Source: Pseudopedobacter sp039918235
GTDB taxonomy: Bacteria > Bacteroidota > Bacteroidia > Sphingobacteriales > Sphingobacteriaceae
Assembly (NCBI GenBank): GCA_039918235.1
Contig: JBDSHZ010000127.1
Coordinates: 1 to 7,420 of the forward strand
Direction: 5' to 3'
DNA length: 7,420 bases
Of the stretch, positions 1-5,158 are shown in pieces; positions within the stretch are counted from its first letter, which is position 1; each line of letters starts with the position of its first letter. A program made the position numbers and the translations under genes. The notes beneath the pieces are model-generated. The model did not search any database, was not told the DNA's origin, and saw nothing but the letters and a program-made list of their open reading frames with translations.

Positions 1-541
1 CCATTACGTGGAGATCATTTTTTAGATTTTCTGTACGTAGCGATTCAAAAAAACCGTTAATGGCAAATTTAGAAGCAGAGTAACCGGTACGCCCAGGCAA
101 TCCTTTAAAGCCCGCAATTGATGAAACACCCACAACAGAGCCTCCTCTATTCAAAAGCTCATCTAAAGCGTATTTGGTACAATAAACAGTTCCCCAAAAG
201 TTAATGTCCATTACTTTTTTTAACACTTCTAAATCCAAGTCTTTAAACAAAGCCCGCATAGAAATACCAGCATTATTGATCAAAACATCAATCTGCCCAA
301 AAGTTGTAATGGCCTGTTGCATTAAATGGCGGCAATCATCCTCCACACTAACATCTGTTTGTACAGCAAGTGTTTTTACGTGGTATTCATCATGAATTTT
401 CTGGGTGATTTCACACAGCTTCACATACTGACGGGCAGCAAGCACTACATGAGCGCCTCGTTTGGCAAACTCATAAGCACAAGATTCGCCAATTCCGCTA
501 GATGCACCGGTAATCACAACAACTTTACCTTTTAAACTCAT
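1..541 (-). CDS. Short-chain dehydrogenase/reductase (SDR), C-terminus cut off by the window edge
   Basis: Reading from the ATG at 541-539 on the minus strand gives 180 residues with no stop, so the gene continues beyond position 1. It is a classical SDR, a soluble Rossmann-fold NAD(P)H oxidoreductase. Visible landmarks: the dinucleotide loop TGASSGIG (residues 11-18), an Asp after strand beta-3 (TDV, D63), the structural NNAG (89-92), N114 in the NFWG segment, the catalytic serine S141 (VSSIAG), and the YSASK pair Y154/K158 with the normal spacing. The full SDR tetrad is therefore present. Classical SDRs are usually about 250-280 residues, so roughly a third is missing, including the substrate-binding part. 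Substrate cannot be told. It lies 34 bp downstream of recR on the same strand and may be cotranscribed with it. No Shine-Dalgarno is visible before the start, as in the other genes here. Confidence 0.93.
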   Translation of the reverse strand, partial: MSLKGKVVVITGASSGIGESCAYEFAKRGAHVVLAARQYVKLCEITQKIHDEYHVKTLAVQTDVSVEDDCRHLMQQAITTFGQIDVLINNAGISMRALFKDLDLEVLKKVMDINFWGTVYCTKYALDELLNRGGSVVGVSSIAGFKGLPGRTGYSASKFAINGFFESLRTENLKNDLHVM

Positions 542-575
542 ATCAAAATTTTAAAATAATTGAACTTTTCAATGG

Positions 576-1193
576 CTATTTGCTAAGTGCATTTTCATAA
601 GGAACTCGGGTGGTAATGGATCTTCCTAAAGTTAATTCATCTGCATATTCAATCTCGCCTCCAAAAGCAATTCCTCTAGCCAAAGTACTCATCTTAATCT
701 GCTCGTCTTTTAATCTTTTATGAAGATAAAAAATAGTAGTATCTCCCTCCATAGTTGCGCTAATGGCAAAAATCACTTCATCTATAGGATTCCCCTTTAC
801 CCTGTTTACTAATAAGTCTATCGTCAAATCACTAGGACCAACGCCATCCATTGGCGAGATTAACCCGTTTAAAACATGATAAACTCCATTATATTGGTGT
901 GTGTTTTCAATAGCCATCACATCCCTACTATCTTCTACCACACAAATTAGGGAATGTTCTCTTTTTGGTGATGCACATATTTCGCAAAGATCATGATCTG
1001 AAATATTATGACAGCTTTTGCAGAATCTGATATTATTTTTAAGATGTATTAAAGTATTACTGAATTTTTCTACGGAGGCTGTATCCTGATTAAGAAGGTG
1101 CAAAACTAGCCTTAAAGCCGTTTTCTGACCTATTCCCGGTAATTTTCCAAATTCGTTTACAGCATTCTCTAATAGTTTAGAGGAAAAATTCAT
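576..1193 (-). CDS. recR: Recombination protein RecR
   Basis: RecR acts with RecO (and RecF) to load RecA onto single-stranded DNA at gaps during recombinational repair; it forms a ring-shaped DNA clamp in the cytoplasm. The 205-residue product has the usual family length (about 200). Domain order is canonical: an N-terminal helix-hairpin-helix region (about residues 10-33, containing KLPGIGQKTALR), a C4 zinc finger with C58, C61, C70 and C73, a Toprim domain beginning near residue 81 (LICVVEDSRD) and running to about 175, and the C-terminal segment GIAFGGEIEYADELTLGRSI (174-193). No key residue is missing. It is transcribed divergently from the symporter gene across a 77-bp gap and precedes the SDR gene by 34 bp. 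In many bacteria recR sits beside dnaX and a small YbaB-family gene; neither is here, so the context is not informative about its role. Confidence 0.98.
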   Translation of the reverse strand: MNFSSKLLENAVNEFGKLPGIGQKTALRLVLHLLNQDTASVEKFSNTLIHLKNNIRFCKSCHNISDHDLCEICASPKREHSLICVVEDSRDVMAIENTHQYNGVYHVLNGLISPMDGVGPSDLTIDLLVNRVKGNPIDEVIFAISATMEGDTTIFYLHKRLKDEQIKMSTLARGIAFGGEIEYADELTLGRSITTRVPYENALSK

Positions 1194-1270
1194 TTTGCTA
1201 AATTAAAAATTTAATGCTAATTAGCGATTGATTTTAAATCATACCATTGTTATAAATCCCGTAAAGCCTT
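1194..1270. promoter_or_regulatory. Divergent intergenic region, probable promoters for recR and the symporter
   Basis: This 77-bp AT-rich gap separates two start codons facing away from each other, so promoters for both genes should lie in it or overlap the gene starts. Bacteroidota housekeeping promoters resemble TTTG, about 19-21 bp, TAnnTTTG. On the plus strand a TTG at 1228-1230 is followed after 20 bp by TATAAATC at 1251-1258, a weak match that would leave a very short leader. On the minus strand TTTA is followed after 18 bp by TATGATTT, also weak. No operator-like palindrome stands out. The existence of promoters is inferred from gene orientation; the specific boxes are tentative. Confidence 0.3.
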
Positions 1271-2770
1271 ATGTCACCTAATATTCTCTTAGCTTTTATC
1301 ATCGGTTATTTTTTGATGCTGATTATCATATCATTCGTCACCTCAAAAAAATCATCGGATAACACTACCTTTTTTATTGCCAACAGAAATTCAAAATGGT
1401 ATTTAGTGGCCTTTGGAATGATTGGTACGGCATTAAGCGGGGTCACTTTTATCTCTGTACCCGGGCAGGTTGGTTCATTAGCCGGACATCAATTTGAGTA
1501 TTTTCAGTTTGTATTAGGTAATGCAATAGGTTTTATTGTAGTGGCAACAGTACTACTCCCACTTTATTACCGCATGAATTTAACTTCCATATATGGATAT
1601 ATTGAAAAAAGGCTAGGTACGGTAAGCTACAAAACAGCAGCAGGCATATTTCTAATGAGCAGAACCATTGGCTCTGCATTCAGGTTGTATTTAGTAGTTA
1701 TTGTATTACAGAAATTCATTTTTGACAGCTACGGAATTCCATTTTTTGCAACGGTATTAATTTCCTTAACACTCATATGGTTATATACTTTTAAAGGTGG
1801 TTTAAAAACCATTATTATTACCGATACCCTGCAAACTACTTTTCTGGTTTTATCGGTTGTTCTTACCATTTACTTTATCTGCAACAGTTTAGATTTAGGC
1901 GTAATAGAAGCTTTTGATACCATTAAAAATTCAGGTTATTCCAAAATATTTTTTGTGAACGATTTTCTTGGAAATAAATTCCATGTAAGTAAACAGCTCA
2001 TTGGCGGTATGTTTGTGACCATTGCCATGATAGGCTTAGACCAGGATTTAATGCAGAAAAACTTAAGCTGTAAGAATATTGGAGAAGCACAAAAAAACAT
2101 GTTCACCTTTACAGGGATTTTTGTATTGATTAATATCTTCTTTTTAAGTGTTGGCGCATTGTTATATGTATATGCAAGCAAAAACGGAATTGCAATCCCT
2201 ACTGATGCAACTGGTAGCCCAAGAACAGATTTTCTTTTTCCAGAAATTGCGCTCAATCATCTTACCTTAATTCCTGCAATTGTATTCATGTTAGGATTAA
2301 CTGCCGCTACTTTCGCCACAACAGATTCGGCTTTAACGGCTTTAACTACTTCTTTTTGTGTTGATTTCTTGGGTTTTGACAAAAAAGCAGATATCAATTC
2401 AACAAAAAGCATCAATACAAGACATTTGGTACATGTGGCTTTTTCAGTCCTGATGTTTTTAACAGTTATTTTATTTAACGAGGTGAATAACAAAGCAGTA
2501 GTAAGTGCCATTTTCACGGTAGCTTCCTATACTTATGGTCCATTATTGGGCTTATATTCTTTTGGGCTGTTTATGAAAAAACGTGGTGTTTATGATAAAT
2601 TTGTTCCTGTTGTATGCCTATTATCACCTGCAATTTGTTATTTCTTGAATGCAAATTCGAAAACTTTAATGGGTGGCTACGTTTTTGATAATGAACTGAT
2701 ATTAATCAATGGAATGATTACATTTATTGGCTTATTACTCATTTCTAACAAGCAAGCCAAAATAGCTTAG
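1271..2770 (+). CDS. Sodium:solute symporter (SSS family), substrate unknown
   Basis: This is a 499-residue inner-membrane secondary transporter expected to couple uptake of a small solute to an ion gradient through the LeuT fold. About 13 hydrophobic segments are visible, near residues 5-24, 44-63, 78-97, 121-147, 156-174, 182-204, 244-260, 277-302, 331-362, 385-402, 408-434, 445-459 and 472-491, matching the usual SSS topology. The family signature appears as FKGGLKTIIITDTLQ (174-188), with the conserved GG, D185 and Q188. The ion-site helix is around ATFATTDSALTALTTS (346-361), followed by the conserved Asp of VDFLG (D365). The start at 1271 fits because the first membrane helix begins at residue 5. 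Substrates in this superfamily include sugars, proline, pantothenate, sialic acid and nucleobases, and sequence alone does not choose among them. The LOG enzyme gene follows after 25 bp and is probably in the same transcript. Confidence 0.95.
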   Translation: MSPNILLAFIIGYFLMLIIISFVTSKKSSDNTTFFIANRNSKWYLVAFGMIGTALSGVTFISVPGQVGSLAGHQFEYFQFVLGNAIGFIVVATVLLPLYYRMNLTSIYGYIEKRLGTVSYKTAAGIFLMSRTIGSAFRLYLVVIVLQKFIFDSYGIPFFATVLISLTLIWLYTFKGGLKTIIITDTLQTTFLVLSVVLTIYFICNSLDLGVIEAFDTIKNSGYSKIFFVNDFLGNKFHVSKQLIGGMFVTIAMIGLDQDLMQKNLSCKNIGEAQKNMFTFTGIFVLINIFFLSVGALLYVYASKNGIAIPTDATGSPRTDFLFPEIALNHLTLIPAIVFMLGLTAATFATTDSALTALTTSFCVDFLGFDKKADINSTKSINTRHLVHVAFSVLMFLTVILFNEVNNKAVVSAIFTVASYTYGPLLGLYSFGLFMKKRGVYDKFVPVVCLLSPAICYFLNANSKTLMGGYVFDNELILINGMITFIGLLLISNKQAKIA

Positions 2771-2795
2771 GCTAAATTGAATTTAAAATAATAAC

Positions 2796-3503
2796 ATGAC
2801 AGGTGAAGACAAAATAAGAAGTGCGTTTGAAAATAAAACGTGGCAAGAGATTAAAGTAACAGATTCATGGCAGATCTTTAAGATCATGGCTGAATTTGTT
2901 GACGGATTTGAAAAACTGGCCAAAATAGGTCCTTGTGTTTCCATATTTGGTTCAGCAAGAACCAGCCCCGAAAGCGAATATTATAAAATGGCGGTGGAAG
3001 TTGGCAGGTTGTTAACTGAACGAGGTTATGGGGTGATCACAGGTGGCGGACCTGGAATTATGGAGGCTGGTAATAAAGGAGCTTATGAAGCTGGTGGAAA
3101 ATCCGTTGGTTTAAACATTGAGTTACCTTTTGAACAATTTCACAACAGGTATATTGATAGAGATAAAGTATTAGAATTTGATTATTTCTTCATCCGTAAG
3201 GTGATGTTTATGAAATATTCTCAAGGTTATATTGGTTTACCAGGCGGTTTTGGCACCATGGACGAGCTGTTTGAAGCGCTTACCCTTATACAAACCGGCA
3301 AAATTGCTAAATTCCCTATCGTGTTGATTGGAAAGAGCTATTGGGGAGGCTTAATAGACTGGATTAAAAATACCATGCTAGAGCAAGAGCATAATATAAA
3401 CCCAGATGATTTAAACCTTTTCAGAATGGTTGATACCGCTGAAGAAGCTGCAGAACATATTTTCAGATTTTATGATAAATATGTATTGAAACCTAATTTT
3501 TAA
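2796..3503 (+). CDS. LOG-family protein (TIGR00730-type phosphoribohydrolase)
   Basis: Characterised LOG (LONELY GUY) enzymes hydrolyse nucleoside 5'-monophosphates, notably cytokinin ribotides, to the free base and ribose 5-phosphate. Bacterial members often act on AMP or have unknown physiological substrates. The 235-residue cytosolic protein has a Rossmann-like core: CVSIFGSART (47-56), the nucleotide-binding GGGPGIMEAGNKGA (83-96), an Arg-Lys at 134-135, and the diagnostic PGGFGTMDE (149-157) with catalytic E157. An N-terminal extension of about 45 residues precedes the core, making it longer than the minimal LOG proteins (about 180-200 residues). All signature residues are present, so an active enzyme is likely. 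It starts 25 bp after the symporter stop and is followed directly by an intrinsic terminator, suggesting a two-gene transcript. Whether it makes cytokinin-type bases or only salvages nucleotides cannot be decided from sequence. Confidence 0.93.
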   Translation: MTGEDKIRSAFENKTWQEIKVTDSWQIFKIMAEFVDGFEKLAKIGPCVSIFGSARTSPESEYYKMAVEVGRLLTERGYGVITGGGPGIMEAGNKGAYEAGGKSVGLNIELPFEQFHNRYIDRDKVLEFDYFFIRKVMFMKYSQGYIGLPGGFGTMDELFEALTLIQTGKIAKFPIVLIGKSYWGGLIDWIKNTMLEQEHNINPDDLNLFRMVDTAEEAAEHIFRFYDKYVLKPNF

Positions 3504-3505
3504 TT

Positions 3506-3531
3506 AAAAGCCAGAATTTCTGGCTTTTTTT
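3506..3531 (+). terminator. Rho-independent terminator after the LOG gene
   Basis: AAAAGCCAGA and TCTGGCTTTT form a perfect 10-bp stem around a 3-nt loop (ATT) at 3506-3528, and the stem runs into a T tract ending at 3531. It starts 2 bp after the LOG stop codon. It should end the symporter-LOG transcript and separate it from the outer-membrane protein gene that begins 16 bp after the T tract. The stem's A-rich left arm and T-rich right arm would also give a weaker reverse-strand signal, but no minus-strand gene ends here. Confidence 0.88.
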
Positions 3532-3546
3532 ATATCATTTCATTTT

Positions 3547-4515
3547 ATGCCTAAAAATAGCTTTCTATTAATTATTTGTCTAGTGTTTACTGCAAATTTG
3601 GGTCTTTTAGCCCAAAATAAAGATTCTATAAATCAGGAATATTTAGATCGTTATAAAGAAAATTCAGAGTTTTCTTACACTTCTCCCTATAGTGAAATTG
3701 GAGCTCCTTCCAAGTATATTCTTTCTGGAAAATTAACCACGACTTACATGCTTTTGGGGACAAGGAATTCTCCTGTAGCTTTTGCTGTAATTCCAGAATT
3801 TACGGTTAGGGTGAGAAACGAAAAATCTGCCGGTGTAAGGACACCGAGTTTTAGACTAGGTGGAAGCACTTATATCAGGTTAAATCAGAATAAAGAGCAT
3901 TATAAATATGCTGAACTCGGTTTTACCCATCATTCTAACGGACAGGACGCAGCAGCAGTAAATCCAGATGGAAGCATCAATACCTACAATGGGAATTTTA
4001 GCACCAATTACCTCACTGCTTCTTACCGCTTTGGGAACTTTAGCAATCATGATGCGCAAGAAAATTATGATTCCTATAATCACCGGTTTGGGCTCCAATG
4101 GAATAAATGGTTTGCTTATGAAAAAGCTTTGGAAGATGATTTTGGATTTACCAGGTTGCTTTATAATTTTTCTTGGAGGAAATATGCTTTTTATGATTTT
4201 AAAAACAGAAAGAAAAAAAGAGTCGATTCTCCTGAAAAAAGTGCTCAGAAATTAGAAAAGGAATATTTGAGGATCAATACCGATTTTTCTTATGCTGTCA
4301 ATAAACTCTCAAATTCAAAAATTTTCAACCTTAAAAAAAGACTGAATTTAGAAGTTACAGCCAATTACAGTTTACCTTTTATGCAGAATGTATTTTTAAT
4401 GGCTACTGTAGGTTATTATGGGGAAGATCCTTACAATATTTATTTTCAAGATCAATACGCTTTTATGAGATTTGGAATTTCAACCGGTTTTATCCGTTAT
4501 AAAGTAAAACCCTAA
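3547..4515 (+). CDS. Predicted outer-membrane beta-barrel, divergent phospholipase A1 (OMPLA/PldA)-like
   Basis: The 322-residue product begins with a Sec signal peptide (about residues 1-22, hydrophobic core LLIICLVFTANLGLL, likely cleavage near Ala-Gln at 22-23). The rest is rich in alternating aromatic/polar stretches typical of beta-strands, so an outer-membrane barrel is likely. I relate it to OMPLA, the calcium-dependent outer-membrane phospholipase, from two local resemblances recalled from E. coli PldA: AELGFTHHSNGQD (122-134) against the OMPLA active-site segment EVGYEHQSNGRSD, and GYYGEDPYN (289-297) against GYGESLIDYN near the C-terminus. In this reading H128 and S130 match catalytic His142 and Ser144, and N154 is a candidate for Asn156, in a longer loop than in E. 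coli. The Arg after the SNG is Gln here. A strongly basic insertion lies at 219-241. The start is chosen because the signal peptide begins at once. The stop overlaps the convergent DUF502 stop. It could instead be an unrelated barrel of unknown function. Confidence 0.65.
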   Translation: MPKNSFLLIICLVFTANLGLLAQNKDSINQEYLDRYKENSEFSYTSPYSEIGAPSKYILSGKLTTTYMLLGTRNSPVAFAVIPEFTVRVRNEKSAGVRTPSFRLGGSTYIRLNQNKEHYKYAELGFTHHSNGQDAAAVNPDGSINTYNGNFSTNYLTASYRFGNFSNHDAQENYDSYNHRFGLQWNKWFAYEKALEDDFGFTRLLYNFSWRKYAFYDFKNRKKKRVDSPEKSAQKLEKEYLRINTDFSYAVNKLSNSKIFNLKKRLNLEVTANYSLPFMQNVFLMATVGYYGEDPYNIYFQDQYAFMRFGISTGFIRYKVKP

Positions 4516-5105
4516 TTTATGGAACTTACGCCTCCAGAAACGATGAATTTCATCGCTTGAGCAGATGATATTTTCAAAGGCGTTACGCTATCTGCTTTCA
4601 CAATTACCACCTGACCTGCAAAAGAATAAGACCACGGGAAATAAACTGCAACCTCACCCTTCAATCCAAAAGCAGTCATGTCTTTCTGAGTTAAAAAGCC
4701 AATTCTTTTGAAGCCATGGCTATCTTCTACCAAAACAGGTTCATTTAATTTTTTATCGTCACCAACAAAGGCCTCTGTTAAATCTTTAATAGATGAATAA
4801 ATAAACTTGAAGATGGGCAACTTATTCAGCCATTTACTAAACCAATTATAAATGGGTTCTGTAATTAAATAAGTGGCAACAATTCCAGTAAAAACAATTA
4901 CCACAATTACAGAAGCTATCCCTAGCCCTGGAATATATAAAGGCAATCCTGTGGAAGGATTCACAAAAATCCGCTCGCTTAAGTTTAACGCATCATCAAC
5001 AGAAGAAAATGCCCAGAAAACCAGAAAGAAAGCCGCACCTAAAGGAAGTACCACCAATAATCCTTTAATGAAATAATTAAATAGCGCTCTAAAAATTCTT
5101 CTCAT
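4512..5105 (-). CDS. DUF502 family inner-membrane protein
   Basis: This 197-residue protein matches the DUF502 (PF04367) pattern, a family of uncharacterised membrane proteins found widely in bacteria and, in plants, as the COV/LCV proteins. Two membrane helices are clear, at about residues 11-33 and 60-82, with Arg residues at the extreme N-terminus (R2, R3, R6). The family's recognisable segments follow: PIFKFIYSSIKDLTEAF (97-113), the VLVED...GFKRIGFLT stretch (124-139), and the C-terminal SAQAMKFIVSGG (181-192). The middle of the soluble domain (about 141-160) lacks the usual proline- and threonine-rich PTTPNPTSG-like motif and reads FGLKGEVAVYFPWSYSFAG instead, which looks like a Bacteroidota variant. 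No biochemical role is established. It lies 53 bp downstream of murF-alr on the same strand and may be cotranscribed, which would place it in an envelope context by association only. Confidence 0.9.
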   Translation of the reverse strand: MRRIFRALFNYFIKGLLVVLPLGAAFFLVFWAFSSVDDALNLSERIFVNPSTGLPLYIPGLGIASVIVVIVFTGIVATYLITEPIYNWFSKWLNKLPIFKFIYSSIKDLTEAFVGDDKKLNEPVLVEDSHGFKRIGFLTQKDMTAFGLKGEVAVYFPWSYSFAGQVVIVKADSVTPLKISSAQAMKFIVSGGVSSIN

Positions 5106-5119
5106 AATATAGTTTTTTA

Positions 5120-5153
5120 GCTTAAGCTTTGTGCCTTTAACTTTTAGCCTTTT
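5120..5153. repeat. Imperfect 7-bp tandem repeat between murF-alr and DUF502
   Basis: On the plus strand the gap contains GCTTAA (5120-5125) and then four 7-bp units in exact register: GCTTTGT (5126), GCCTTTA (5133), ACTTTTA (5140) and GCCTTTT (5147-5153), with rough consensus RCYTTTN. In the transcribed direction this is an A-rich run with GC every seventh step. The periodicity is seen directly but only four to five units are present, so chance in AT-rich DNA is not excluded. A 10-bp palindrome, AGCTTAAGCT at 5119-5128, lies at one end. It could be a degenerate repeat, a spacer or part of the DUF502 leader. Confidence 0.4.
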
Positions 5154-5158
5154 AATAA

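Noticed and set aside
204..535. Two short plus-strand open frames (63 and 69 codons) across the SDR gene
   Set aside because: They lie wholly antisense to a well-supported SDR with all catalytic motifs, and their translations show no domain or protein-like pattern.
1936..2517. Two abutting minus-strand open frames opposite the symporter
   Set aside because: They are antisense to conserved membrane helices of the symporter, and their Lys/Val/Ala-rich composition reflects the opposite strand of hydrophobic codons.
3880..4255. Overlapping open frames on both strands inside the barrel protein gene
   Set aside because: The barrel frame is continuous, starts with a signal peptide and carries the OMPLA-like motifs; the alternatives have no recognisable features and would begin inside it.
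4541..4555. Inverted repeat CGATGAATTTCATCG near the convergent gene ends
   Set aside because: It is a 6-bp stem with a 3-nt loop inside the DUF502 coding sequence and has no adjoining T tract on either strand, so it is not a credible terminator.
4873..5076. Plus-strand 67-codon frame opposite DUF502
   Set aside because: It is antisense to the DUF502 membrane helices, with low-complexity Thr/Lys/Pro-rich sequence.
5119..5128. AGCTTAAGCT palindrome as an operator
   Set aside because: It has no spacer and no nearby promoter match, and it merges into the heptad array; a 10-bp palindrome is expected occasionally in AT-rich DNA.
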